The position numbers were made by a program, and so were the translations under genes. Positions 34,327 to 42,175 of a stretch of DNA of 47,230 nt are shown here, piece by piece. The stretch's first letter is position 1. Each line of letters starts with the position of its first letter. This DNA comes from CAZPKH01 sp964587165 (GTDB taxonomy: Bacteria; Bacteroidota; Bacteroidia; Bacteroidales; Muribaculaceae): NCBI GenBank assembly GCA_964587165.1, contig CAZPKH010000011.1, positions 1 through 47,230 on the forward strand, in the 5' to 3' direction. The notes under the pieces are model-generated. The model worked only from the letters and a program-made list of their open reading frames with translations, made no database searches and was not told the DNA's origin.

Positions 34327-34365
34327 GTTTGTACATGCATCATCACCAAAATCCAAATCGAAAAA

Positions 34366-34396
34366 TTTGTTCGGATAGAAATATTTGCTACATTTG
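34366..34396 (+). promoter_or_regulatory. Consensus promoter of the second small lipoprotein
   Basis: TTTG (34366-34369), exactly 19 bp, then TACATTTG (34389-34396), 47 nt before the ATG at 34444. Confidence 0.83.
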
Positions 34397-34443
34397 CGGA
34401 GCAATCAACTTTTCAGATTAAACAAGATCAAATTAGCAACACT

Positions 34444-34839
34444 ATGAAAAAAATGATTTTCGCCGTCGCTGTGATCCTCGGCGCTACCATGATCTCCTGC
34501 GGTGGTTCAAACAAAGAAGTCACCGAAACTGCCGACACCGTTGCCGTAGCCGGCGACACCACAGTCACCGTAGCTATCGAAGCTGACAATGCCGCTGCTG
34601 CCGCAAGTGTAGCCGAAGAGGCTGCCAAAGCTGCCGACGCCGTTTCGGAGCAGGCCGACGCCGCTTCAAATGCCGCCGCCGCTATAAACGACGCTGCCGA
34701 GAAAGCTGCCGAGAAAGTCACCGAGAAATCCGTAAGCAACATGGACAAAGCAGCCCAGAAAGCTGCCGACGAAATCAACAAAGCTGCCGACAAGGCCAAC
34801 GACGCCATCAACAAAGCTGCCGAGAAATTCGGTAAATAA
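34444..34839 (+). CDS. Alanine-rich helical lipoprotein
   Basis: This 131-residue lipoprotein has its signal ending MISC (Cys19) followed by GGSN, like the previous gene. The mature protein is mostly heptad-like Ala/Lys/Glu/Asp repeats (KAADAVSEQADAASNAA, NKAADKANDAINKAAEK), predicting a long amphipathic helix or coiled coil. This is reminiscent of Lpp-like or apolipoprotein-like envelope proteins. It has its own perfect promoter and terminator. No enzymatic motif is present. The likely place is the outer-membrane inner leaflet or surface; the function is unknown. Confidence 0.7.
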   Translation: MKKMIFAVAVILGATMISCGGSNKEVTETADTVAVAGDTTVTVAIEADNAAAAASVAEEAAKAADAVSEQADAASNAAAAINDAAEKAAEKVTEKSVSNMDKAAQKAADEINKAADKANDAINKAAEKFGK

Positions 34840-34858
34840 TTAGACCGAGTGCCATCAG

Positions 34859-34904
34859 ATCGTCAGCTTCTCTCCCCCACCATCGGGCGAAAGCTGACGA
34901 TTTT
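34859..34904 (+). terminator. Terminator of the alanine-rich lipoprotein gene
   Basis: ATCGTCAGCTT (34859-34869) pairs with AAGCTGACGAT (34891-34901), followed by a T run. Confidence 0.82.
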
Positions 34905-34945
34905 CATATAAACCAACAAGCCCCAATGTTTGTTAGACAATCGTG

Positions 34946-35440
34946 ATGAATACGACGATCAAAACCACCCTCGCGGCTATATGCCTGTCGGCTCTGATGC
35001 TCGCCGCTCCGACCACAGCGTCAGCCCGCGAAAAGACACTCGGCGTGAAGGCAGGCTACGCCGGCAAAAACAAGTCGGCACTTTTCGGCCTCTACTTCGA
35101 CTACCGGTTCTCCGATCATTTCGCCCTGAGCCCGAACATAGACTATGTGTTCCGCCACAACGGCACCGACGCGTTCATATTCAACCTCGACGCACGGTTT
35201 CCGTTTCGCGTGGCGCCGCGCTTCGACGTATACCCGCTGATCGGTGTCGACTATGCCTCGTGGGCTTATCACAGCCACAACGACTCATCCGACCGTCTGA
35301 ATCATCTCGGCTTCAATTTCGGCGCCGGGTGCGACTACTTCTGCACACCGTCGCTCAAACTTACATTCCAGGGCAAATACAACGCCATCAAGGATGTAGA
35401 CTCAGCATACTTCTGGCTCGGCATAGGGTACGTATTCTGA
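34946..35440 (+). CDS. Small outer-membrane beta-barrel protein
   Basis: This 164-residue protein has a signal peptide (about 1-28, TASA end) and then alternating strands typical of an eight-stranded barrel (LGVKAGYAGKN, ALSPNIDYVFRHNG, FPLIGVDYA-like runs). It ends in SAYFWLGIGYVF, with a terminal Phe suited to BAM recognition. The ATG at 34946 is preferred over an adjacent GTG. It is convergent with the porin-like gene and shares a terminator with it. The function is unknown. Confidence 0.75.
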   Translation: MNTTIKTTLAAICLSALMLAAPTTASAREKTLGVKAGYAGKNKSALFGLYFDYRFSDHFALSPNIDYVFRHNGTDAFIFNLDARFPFRVAPRFDVYPLIGVDYASWAYHSHNDSSDRLNHLGFNFGAGCDYFCTPSLKLTFQGKYNAIKDVDSAYFWLGIGYVF

Positions 35441-35459
35441 CCGGGCTCTTAAAAATATA

Positions 35460-35496
35460 CACGGGCGCGACTCCAATCGTGGAATCGCGCCCGTGA
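35460..35496. terminator. Bidirectional terminator between two barrel genes
   Basis: CACGGGCGCGA (35460-35470) pairs perfectly with TCGCGCCCGTG (35485-35495), midway between convergent gene ends at 35440 and 35514. Confidence 0.82.
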
Positions 35497-35513
35497 TATT
35501 ATAAAAGAACTTC

Positions 35514-36143
35514 TCAGAAGAGGTAAGCGGCAGTCACTGTCCAGTAGCGGTTCTTACCCTTGATCTCGGTGGTATTCTGAGCCTCTTTGGGCACGGCAAA
35601 CTCGAGAGCGCCGTTCAGACCCAGGCCGTAGCTTGCAGCCAGCTGAAGGTGCGAGAACAGCTCGACACCGAAACCGAAATTCCATGCAAAGTCGAAATTG
35701 CGCACATTCACCACATCGCTCACAGTCTCCTTGCTCAGACGGAAAGCGAAATCAGGACCGGTGGTGATAAACGGGCTGAAGATCTTGCTGATAGCCGGCA
35801 GCGGCAGGTGGTACTTGATGTTGAGGGGTATGTCGAGGTAGTCGGCTTTGATAGTAGCCTGAGCACCTTCGTGATACTCCAGAGCGGCCATATACCGGGA
35901 GTTACGGCGCACGTAGAGTGCCGAGAGGTCGCACCCGATGCCGATCAGAGGCACCTTGAACTCAGCCATAAGACCGGCCGTCAGACCGGCACGGTTGTCG
36001 GAGTCGAGCAACTTCTGGTTGAAGTGCATGGAGTTGACACAGAGACCCACCTTGGGGCCGAATTTGAACTGTGCGTCGGCCTTCGGGGCCATACCCACGA
36101 GAGCTACTACAGCCACAACGGCTGCTGCAATGAATCGTTTCAT
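35514..36143 (-). CDS. Porin-family outer-membrane beta-barrel protein
   Basis: This 209-residue protein has a signal peptide (about 1-24, ADAQ end) and an OMP beta-barrel of the PF13568 type. FKFGPKVGLCVNSM opens the barrel; YLDIPLNIKYHLPLP is the typical middle strand pair; it ends RYWTVTAAYLF with a terminal Phe. Homologues are abundant in Bacteroidales and mostly uncharacterised. It is a single gene: the upstream gap to the acyltransferase gene holds no clear -7 box. Localisation is the outer membrane; transport function is unproven. Confidence 0.82.
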   Translation of the reverse strand: MKRFIAAAVVAVVALVGMAPKADAQFKFGPKVGLCVNSMHFNQKLLDSDNRAGLTAGLMAEFKVPLIGIGCDLSALYVRRNSRYMAALEYHEGAQATIKADYLDIPLNIKYHLPLPAISKIFSPFITTGPDFAFRLSKETVSDVVNVRNFDFAWNFGFGVELFSHLQLAASYGLGLNGALEFAVPKEAQNTTEIKGKNRYWTVTAAYLF

Positions 36144-36199
36144 GATTGATACTATTTTAACGGTTGATTTTTAGCCTGTCTTACAAATTATGTTCCTAA

Positions 36200-37129
36200 T
36201 CATTTATGGTAAGTGCCGATATGACGGCGCTTCTTATCTTCGAATATCTCGTCGATAGCAAAGAAGATGCCCGACTCCTCGACGTCGCCGAACTCATCGT
36301 TGACAGCCGTGCCAAACATCCGCATCGTGGGCGACAGGCTCATATATGCGTTCACCAGCGGCGGGATGTTGAACCCCTGCTCGCGGCAAGCATGGTTGAG
36401 TATCCGGTAGTCGTCCTTGAAGTTTTCGCCCACGAAAAGCCGCTCCATCGCTTCGGTATCGGTGTCGGTGACAAGCGGCGTGATGGGGCGCACCAGCTTG
36501 TCGGGGTCGGGGAAATGCTTGTTGAGGAAGAAGAGTATCATGTTGCGGCACTCGGCATTGTAGCTGGGGTACATCGTCACCTTGCCGAAGAGATAGCGGA
36601 TGCCCGGATTGTCAACGGTCAGGGCGCCGAGGCCGTCCCATAGATTGTCGAGCACATATATAGCCTTCACCCCGGCGCGTGTCGACTGGTACTCCATGCG
36701 CACAAACGAGCGGCCCAGCTCTATAGTCTGTGGCAGAAACTCGCTGACGAACCGCTCCGAGAACTCAAACATGTGGCTGGTGGCTATGCGCGGATGCCCT
36801 GTCGAGGGGTCTATGCGGATATCCGGGCCGCAAATATACCGGTAGCCGCCGAGTATCGACTCCGTTTCCGGATCCCACACCACAAGCTGACGGCATGGGG
36901 GGTCCATCAGGTCGAACTCGTCGATGTCGCAACTCTTGCCAGTACCTCCGCCGGCGGTGCGGAAGGCTATCTCACGCAGCCGCCCTATCTCGCGCATCAC
37001 ATTCGGAGCTTCGCGGCCGTCGACGGTATATATTTCAGTGCCTCCCTTGTTGGAGCGGCGCAGAAACCGCTCGGGGGTGAGCTCTGCGCGTATCAGTTCC
37101 GGATCTATGGGGTCTATAATGCGTTGCAT
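36200..37129 (-). CDS. glsB: GNAT-like N-acyltransferase, probable glycine-lipid enzyme GlsB
   Basis: This 309-residue protein resembles the OlsB/GlsB N-acyltransferases. CRQLVVWDPETESILGGYRYI and ELGRSFVRMEYQ are the acyl-ACP binding and catalytic core, followed by LDNLWDGLGAL and YLFGKVTMYPSYN. In Bacteroides thetaiotaomicron the glsB-glsA pair makes glycine lipids by N-acylating glycine and then adding a second acyl chain. Here it follows a PlsC-like gene by 12 nt on the same strand, which matches that pairing. The amino acid specificity (glycine versus ornithine or others) is inferred from phylum, not seen. Confidence 0.75.
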   Translation of the reverse strand: MQRIIDPIDPELIRAELTPERFLRRSNKGGTEIYTVDGREAPNVMREIGRLREIAFRTAGGGTGKSCDIDEFDLMDPPCRQLVVWDPETESILGGYRYICGPDIRIDPSTGHPRIATSHMFEFSERFVSEFLPQTIELGRSFVRMEYQSTRAGVKAIYVLDNLWDGLGALTVDNPGIRYLFGKVTMYPSYNAECRNMILFFLNKHFPDPDKLVRPITPLVTDTDTEAMERLFVGENFKDDYRILNHACREQGFNIPPLVNAYMSLSPTMRMFGTAVNDEFGDVEESGIFFAIDEIFEDKKRRHIGTYHK

Positions 37130-37141
37130 AATGCTAATATT

Positions 37142-37981
37142 TCATGGTTTGAGAGCATATACCTGCTCCTTGATGCGGGCAGCCTGATCTTTGCGCGACA
37201 ATCCGGCCGCCGCCACATCGGCCCACGGAATCGTCGGGCCGGCATAAACTTTGAATTTACTCCCCTCGGCCTTAAACACCTCCGAGGGCAGAAGTATCAT
37301 CTCGATATTGAATTTCAGCCCCGAGCGCTCGCGCAACGACGCCAGCCGATAGAACCGGTCGGTATTGCGGCCGTCGAAATATAGCGGCACGATGTCGCGA
37401 CGGTAGCGCACGGCATAGTCTATGAATTTCTTGCGCCACTCCAGGTCGGCGATACCTCCGGTGCGGTTGCGCCTCGACACGAGGCCGGCAGGGAATATTA
37501 TGACGGGGCGGTCGGAGCGCAGGGCCTCGTCGAGGGCGTCGACTTCGTTGCGGTTCTGTCGTCCGTGCTTGTTCACAGGCAGAAATACCCGCTGCAGAGG
37601 CTCTACAGCCATCAGCAGGTCGTTCACCACAAACCACGGCTCGACCCCACGGTGGTGGCGCGTCACAAGATCGATCAGCGCCATGCCGTCAAGACCGCCC
37701 AGCGGGTGGTTGCTCACATATATCAGACGGCCGCCGGCGGTATCGGCCGGCAAAGAGTGTCCGTCAGCCATCGACACCTCCACATTCAGGTGGTCGAGCA
37801 CACTGCGGCAGAAGTCAGCTCCCTCACACCCGGCAGCAGCCTGAAGCATCTCGTTGAGCCGATCCTGACAGACGGTGCGCTCAAGCCGACGCACCACAAA
37901 GCGCGGTATGAACCGGTAATAGCGAGGCAGCCGCGCCTTGAGCACGGCATCCACATCTATCTTCATCGGTTGGCGATCCAT
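37142..37981 (-). CDS. glsA: PlsC-like O-acyltransferase, probable glycine-lipid enzyme GlsA
   Basis: This 279-residue membrane-associated acyltransferase has the acceptor/catalytic motif SNHPLGGLDG (His92, Asp98) and the downstream FPAGLVSRR motif. It belongs to the lysophosphatidate-acyltransferase superfamily, in the hemolysin/OlsA-like branch usually paired with a GNAT acyltransferase. It would add the second, ester-linked chain to an N-acylated amino acid. Met6 is a possible alternative start. A minus-strand TATATTTG box (38007-38014) lies 26 bp upstream, and the GNAT gene follows 12 nt downstream, so this gene leads the operon. Confidence 0.76.
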   Translation of the reverse strand: MDRQPMKIDVDAVLKARLPRYYRFIPRFVVRRLERTVCQDRLNEMLQAAAGCEGADFCRSVLDHLNVEVSMADGHSLPADTAGGRLIYVSNHPLGGLDGMALIDLVTRHHRGVEPWFVVNDLLMAVEPLQRVFLPVNKHGRQNRNEVDALDEALRSDRPVIIFPAGLVSRRNRTGGIADLEWRKKFIDYAVRYRRDIVPLYFDGRNTDRFYRLASLRERSGLKFNIEMILLPSEVFKAEGSKFKVYAGPTIPWADVAAAGLSRKDQAARIKEQVYALKP

Positions 37982-38006
37982 CTTATCTGTCTGACAATTT
38001 ATTCTG

Positions 38007-38014
38007 CAAATATA
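38007..38014 (-). promoter_or_regulatory. Bacteroidota -7 box for the glsA-glsB pair
   Basis: The minus strand reads TATATTTG 26 bp before the ATG at 37981. The -33 box is not convincing. Confidence 0.6.
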
Positions 38015-38070
38015 CCCATATTTTATCTAACTCGCCACACCTCGGTGAATAATGTTTGAGAAAAAATAAT

Positions 38071-38078
38071 TAATTTTG
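38071..38078 (+). promoter_or_regulatory. Bacteroidota -7 box for the three-gene glycan operon
   Basis: TAATTTTG lies 25 bp before the ATG at 38103. No -33 TTTG at the normal spacing. Confidence 0.58.
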
Positions 38079-38102
38079 TAGCGATTAAGACATATAGCCG
38101 TA

Positions 38103-39488
38103 ATGACCAAGCAGATGAATATCAGATACCTGTGCGTCGCCACGATGATTGCCGTGGCGGTAGTGTGGGGTGCATCGGCATGGGCCGGGAGTCTCCCGAC
38201 GGTCAGCACTTTTACGGGCTATCTCGCTGTGCTTGCGGCAGCTGCGGGTGCATGGCGCCTCAACAGATGGCGCTCGGCAGCTTCGGCATGGGTGCTCTTA
38301 GTGCTCTGGGCGGTGCTCGCCACAGTCGGCATTGCCGATTTGCACTGCTACATATCACACCCGGGGGCGTCGATCGCCGAGCCGTGGTTCGCAAACCCCG
38401 ACAGCGACACCATATATCGCGCTTCTGCCATAGCGGCGCAGGAGAGGTTTGTGGAAGGGATATATAACCCCCGATCAATATTCTTCGGGCTGATATACAT
38501 GGCATTCGGCCCCTCGCCGGCACCCATGATCATGGCCGCCGCTGCCGCAATCATCGTAGCGGTGTCGTGTGCCGGAGTGATAGCCGGGGGTGCCTCCGCA
38601 GGCTCCGACGACGAGCGGCGCAGGCTCTCCGCCATTGCCATGGGGCTCACAGCAGCGGTGTGCCACCTCACGGCCATGGGCACCGTACTGCTTAAGGATG
38701 CTTTTGTGATAGCCGGCATCTCGCTCTTCGCAGTCGCGTTGCTTCGGTTCATCCCGCACGCCGATACCATCTCATCACGGAGCGCGACAGCCTGTGGACT
38801 TTGCGGCATACTCCTGTTATTTTTCCTGAGATTCGAGTATCTCATATATATCCCGATAGGCCTTACCGTAATGCTGCCGTGGACTCTCCGCCGCAAGAAA
38901 CTGGCCGGAACCCTTCTTGTCGGGGCAGCTTTTGCCGGAGCGGCATATTACGCCTACCGGCATACAATGATCGGCGCACAGCAGCCTCAATATATATTCG
39001 ACAAACTCCCCGCGGCACGCGAAAGCTACAACGGAGTGGCTGCGTGGATACTATCATCGCCATGGTGGGTGCGCGTAGCCTGCCTGCCTGCTACGGCGGC
39101 CGTTCAGTACCTCATCCCCCTCCCCTGGACAGCCTCGGCCGACGCGGCTTTCGGCCCGGGGTTTCAGTTGGCCCACTTCTCGCTGCCGTGGTACATACTC
39201 GGTGGCCTGATTATCACATCGTTGGTATACCGGCGACGGCTTCCGGCCCCGATGCTTCGCATCACACTCTTAGGCTTGATAATCTGGATCATCCCGGCAT
39301 ACTTGACGGCCGGGCTTGTGAATCGCTATACCCTCTCGGCCGTACCCCTGATGGCCTCGTCGGGTGCCTACGCATGGCTGCACCTGCGCCGCAGCACAGG
39401 CGCGCGAGTGCTCTATATCATTTACCTTTTGCTTCTGGCAGGCGCTCTCGGCGCCGCCTACTTCTTCACCGGCAGCTCAGCATCATGA
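38103..39488 (+). CDS. Polytopic membrane protein of unknown function (glycan-operon member)
   Basis: This 461-residue protein has about ten or more hydrophobic helices (for example 10-28, 40-55, 64-82, 139-160, 186-207, 229-249). A soluble loop at about 88-120 carries a DLHCYISHPGASIAEPW and NPDSDTIYRAS stretch. The pattern resembles Wzy-type polymerases or GT-C glycosyltransferases and their relatives, but I do not recognise a named family. Its stop overlaps the GT2 start as ATGA, and that gene in turn overlaps a DUF115-like gene. Coupled translation of all three suggests one pathway for a surface glycan or glycolipid. Confidence 0.7.
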   Translation: MTKQMNIRYLCVATMIAVAVVWGASAWAGSLPTVSTFTGYLAVLAAAAGAWRLNRWRSAASAWVLLVLWAVLATVGIADLHCYISHPGASIAEPWFANPDSDTIYRASAIAAQERFVEGIYNPRSIFFGLIYMAFGPSPAPMIMAAAAAIIVAVSCAGVIAGGASAGSDDERRRLSAIAMGLTAAVCHLTAMGTVLLKDAFVIAGISLFAVALLRFIPHADTISSRSATACGLCGILLLFFLRFEYLIYIPIGLTVMLPWTLRRKKLAGTLLVGAAFAGAAYYAYRHTMIGAQQPQYIFDKLPAARESYNGVAAWILSSPWWVRVACLPATAAVQYLIPLPWTASADAAFGPGFQLAHFSLPWYILGGLIITSLVYRRRLPAPMLRITLLGLIIWIIPAYLTAGLVNRYTLSAVPLMASSGAYAWLHLRRSTGARVLYIIYLLLLAGALGAAYFFTGSSAS

Positions 39489-40228
39489 AAATATCGGTCA
39501 TAATGCCCACCCTCAACAACGGCGACTCGCTCCGTCGGGCCATCGAGAGCGTCGCCTCGCAGTCGCACCCCGACATCGAGCTTATCGTGGTCGACGGCGG
39601 GAGCACCGACTCGTCGATTGATGATGTCCGGGCTCTTTCAGAGCAGCATCCGGGCATGATCCGGTGGATATCTGAGCCCGACTCGGGCGTATACAACGCC
39701 CTCAACAAAGGTATCGCCATGGCCACGGGCAATGTGATCGGCACACTTCACGGCAACGATCTTTACGTCAACTCCGACGTGCTAAGCCGTGTGGCCGAGG
39801 CTTTTGCAGACGCCCCGGAGCTGCCGTTTGTGTTCGGCGACGTGCACTATTTCGCCCCGTCGGGTCAATGCGTGCGCCTCTACAGCGGCCCAGAGAACCC
39901 CGCGCGGGCTTTGCGCTACGGCATAGCTCCGCCCCACCCGTCGCTGTTCATGCGCCGCGAAGTGCTCGACCGCGTGGGCCACTACCGCGAGGACTATGTG
40001 GTGGCCGCCGACTTCGAGATGTTCGTGCGTCTGATACTCGTCGAAGGGTATACCGGGCAATATATCCCGCTCGACATGGTGGGAATGTCGCTCGGCGGTC
40101 TATCTACACGTCTGTCCAACAGACTGTTCACCAACAACTGGGAGAAGATGCGCGCCCTGCGCGAGAACGGCATATCGCGCACAGGCCTCGGGGTGCTCCG
40201 CCGCTATTTATACACGCTTTTTCAATGA
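39485..40228 (+). CDS. Family 2 glycosyltransferase (WcaE-like)
   Basis: This 247-residue cytoplasmic GT-A enzyme uses a nucleotide sugar. ISVIMPTLNNGDSL and IVVDGGSTDSS (Asp37) form the nucleotide-binding start; SEPDSGVYNALNKGI (63-77) is characteristic of the WcaE-like branch. The usual catalytic DXD region reads HGND at 89-92, and VVAADFEMFVRL is the acceptor-side motif. The real start is ATG 39485, overlapping the previous stop; a much longer upstream frame is spurious. Its own stop overlaps the next start by 4 nt. Sugar and acceptor are unknown. Confidence 0.88.
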   Translation: MKISVIMPTLNNGDSLRRAIESVASQSHPDIELIVVDGGSTDSSIDDVRALSEQHPGMIRWISEPDSGVYNALNKGIAMATGNVIGTLHGNDLYVNSDVLSRVAEAFADAPELPFVFGDVHYFAPSGQCVRLYSGPENPARALRYGIAPPHPSLFMRREVLDRVGHYREDYVVAADFEMFVRLILVEGYTGQYIPLDMVGMSLGGLSTRLSNRLFTNNWEKMRALRENGISRTGLGVLRRYLYTLFQ

Positions 40229-41085
40229 CCCGCAAAGATAAAATCTCAGATACATTCTCGCGCCTGGGCGCCACGGCCAAAAGCCTTGTGAAGATAGCGC
40301 TGCAGTCGCGGCGCACCGTGCGCCCCGCCCTCGACAGCACCATGCTCAGCCGCCCGCTGATAGTGCTGGGCAACGGCCCATCGCTGCGGCACACCATCGA
40401 CTCACACCTGCAGCTGCTGCAGAATACTCCTTGCATGGCAGTGAATTTTGCGGCTATCACCGACGAGTTCCGCACCATCCGCCCGCGTTTTTATATCCTT
40501 GCCGACCCTCACTTCTTTGCCGCAGAGGCAGATCCGAACGTATCGCGCCTGTGGGAAGCTCTCGCATCGGCCGACTGGCAGATCACCCTCTTTGTTCCGG
40601 CAGATCGCATCGCAGATGCACGCAGCAGGCTCGGTGGTGATACGGCTGTCGAAATATGCAGCTTCAACCCCGTGGGTGTCGAGGGTTTCGGGAGATTCGA
40701 GCGATGGGCCTACCGCAAGGGACTCGGTATGCCAAGGCCGCGAAACGTCCTCATACCGGCCATCATGGCAGGGATCCGGGCCGGGTTCCGTAAAATCATC
40801 ATCGTAGGAGCCGACCACTCATGGATGCAGACCCTCGCAGTCGATTCCGACAATCGCGTCATCTCCGTCCAACCACATTATTATAAAGAGAACGACGACG
40901 AGCACAAACGTGTAGCATCTGTTTACTCGGGAGTCAAGCTGCACGAGGTAGTCCACAGCTTTTACGTGGCATTCCGTGCCTACCACCGTATAGCCGACTA
41001 TGCCGCCAGCGCCGGTATCCGGATCATCAACGCCACCCCCGAGTCGATGATCGACGCATTCCCCCGAGGCACGCCCGAGTCGTGA
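40225..41085 (+). CDS. DUF115/MptE-like Rossmann protein
   Basis: This 286-residue protein has the MptE-like/DUF115 core: VLGNGPSLRHTID (49-54 GNGPSL) near the N-terminus, FYILADPHFF, and IIIVGADHSWMQ (around 191-202). The C-terminus reads IINATPESMIDAFPR. The family includes 6-hydroxymethylpterin diphosphokinases, but bacterial members often lie in polysaccharide clusters and probably act on glycans. It starts inside the stop of the GT2 gene, and a hairpin terminator follows. Its exact reaction is not known. Confidence 0.78.
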   Translation: MTRKDKISDTFSRLGATAKSLVKIALQSRRTVRPALDSTMLSRPLIVLGNGPSLRHTIDSHLQLLQNTPCMAVNFAAITDEFRTIRPRFYILADPHFFAAEADPNVSRLWEALASADWQITLFVPADRIADARSRLGGDTAVEICSFNPVGVEGFGRFERWAYRKGLGMPRPRNVLIPAIMAGIRAGFRKIIIVGADHSWMQTLAVDSDNRVISVQPHYYKENDDEHKRVASVYSGVKLHEVVHSFYVAFRAYHRIADYAASAGIRIINATPESMIDAFPRGTPES

Positions 41086-41127
41086 CACCGGCTCTCATCC
41101 TCGAGCCACCACCCCCCCCGCAATATC

Positions 41128-41160
41128 AAAGGCACCGCTTCTCACGAAGTGGTGCCTTTT
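41128..41160. terminator. Terminator after the DUF115-like gene
   Basis: AAAGGCACCGCTTC (41128-41141) pairs with GAAGTGGTGCCTTT (41146-41159, one G-T wobble) around TCAC, followed by T on the plus strand. The minus strand also gives a short T run. Confidence 0.8.
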
Positions 41161-41276
41161 AAGTGTTCATCCTTTAATGTTCTCAAAAAAATTATGAATA
41201 CTAACCCTAAATACTAATCGTTTTTATCTAATTCGTTTACCAAAGTCTTTAAAAATCCATTAACTGATTTGATTTT
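41128..41276 (-). ncRNA. Candidate noncoding transcript
   Basis: It is bounded by an exact TACCTTTG promoter box (41283-41290) at the 5' side and a strong hairpin at the 3' side. Only tiny ORFs (3-4 codons) are present. The sequence is AT-rich. There is no known family match from memory, so this is a prediction based on promoter and terminator placement only. Confidence 0.3.
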
Positions 41277-41282
41277 ACACTG

Positions 41283-41290
41283 CAAAGGTA
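41283..41290 (-). promoter_or_regulatory. Orphan Bacteroidota -7 box with no downstream gene
   Basis: The minus strand reads TACCTTTGCA, as at the pyrE, lptF and bamD promoters, but transcription would run into a gene-free gap. No -33 TTTG is found at 19-20 bp. Confidence 0.45.
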
Positions 41291-41444
41291 ACACCTCTTT
41301 TCATCAATTCAGCGCTTTTCAACCTCCGATATAAACCCAATATTAGCAATTATTAAATTTATATATTGTAAATCAGCTAATTAAGATTTGCATTATTACT
41401 GCCAAATATAAATAAATATTAGGTAAATCAGAGTTTATATCACC

Positions 41445-42140
41445 TTAAAAAAGTATCCCTATCGAGGCAGAAGCATAGTCGAGGCCCCGGATTCGACCTA
41501 TAGAGGGGTCGTCGGGCGAGGTATATTTCAGACCGTTGTATTCGTAGGAGAGCAGCAGGTATGATCTGAATTTCTCACCTTTCGCAAGATTGATACCGAT
41601 GCCGGGCGAAAGGTATAGGGCGGTATGCGAGCTGCTGCCCATATTGGTCACGATCGCTCCGGCACGCATCTCGATAAACAGAGGGGTGCGGACCGCTCCG
41701 AAATTGGTGCGCACCACCCCGAAAAGCGGAAACGACGAGAAGGAGTTTGACATCATCATATTTACACCGGCGCCCACACCTATAAGCGGCACACTCGGTG
41801 TCTTATACCCGAGCACTACGGTTGCCTTGATAGTCGACATGTCATGCGACGACATATCTATGCCTACACCGATAGCGCCACCCCACGTGAAGCCCGACAG
41901 CCGCGGAGCTACAGGAGCAGGTGTCTCGGCCGGCGGCTCGCCGACTGTCTCAACGACGGTCACCGCTTCGATCTCCACAACCTCCGGCGCAGCAGGCGTC
42001 GGCGCACTACGCAATGGGATTTTAACTACACGCCCCAGACTGTCGACCGAAAATATTGTCGCAGGCTCGTCGGCCATACACGCCGGCACCATCGCTACAG
42101 CCGCGCCGAGGATTATTGCCATTCGTCTAATGAGTGTCAT
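41445..42140 (-). CDS. Secreted beta-rich protein, possible outer-membrane barrel
   Basis: This 231-residue protein has a signal peptide (about 1-23) and a Pro/Ala/Glu/Val-rich linker (about 44-80). The C-terminal region (about 83-231) alternates hydrophobic and polar residues and ends LDYASASIGILF, a terminal Phe consistent with a barrel. GGAIGVGIDMSS and IGVGAGVNMMMSNS are glycine-rich strands. The short N-terminal segment plus linker could span the periplasm. It follows prmA by 32 nt on the same strand and may be cotranscribed. The function is unknown. Confidence 0.6.
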   Translation of the reverse strand: MTLIRRMAIILGAAVAMVPACMADEPATIFSVDSLGRVVKIPLRSAPTPAAPEVVEIEAVTVVETVGEPPAETPAPVAPRLSGFTWGGAIGVGIDMSSHDMSTIKATVVLGYKTPSVPLIGVGAGVNMMMSNSFSSFPLFGVVRTNFGAVRTPLFIEMRAGAIVTNMGSSSHTALYLSPGIGINLAKGEKFRSYLLLSYEYNGLKYTSPDDPSIGRIRGLDYASASIGILF

Positions 42141-42156
42141 ACTCTGTATCTTTTTA

Positions 42157-42175
42157 CCTGTGAGACAGGCTCTTA
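42157..42175 (-). terminator. Weak hairpin at the prmA stop
   Basis: CCTGT and ACAGG (42157-42169) form a short stem directly after the prmA TAA. The surrounding TAAGAGCCTGTCTCACA is shared with the fbp/U32 terminator region. Confidence 0.35.

Larger units (their letters stand above)
41086..41444. other. AT-rich intergenic region with an orphan minus-strand promoter
   Basis: No credible protein gene. It contains a bidirectional hairpin (41128-41160), a minus-strand TACCTTTG box (41283-41290) and a second minus-strand TATATTTG (41403-41410). The stretch 41160-41445 is markedly AT-rich compared with the flanking genes. A minus transcript from about 41276 would run about 150 nt to the hairpin. 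Confidence 0.5.

Noticed and set aside
38801..39484. N-terminal extension of the GT2 frame
   Set aside because: Overlaps the membrane protein in another frame; the real start is ATG 39485 with an ATGA overlap.
39868..40224. N-terminal extension of the DUF115-like frame
   Set aside because: Overlaps the GT2 coding region; the ATGA start at 40225 fits the family.
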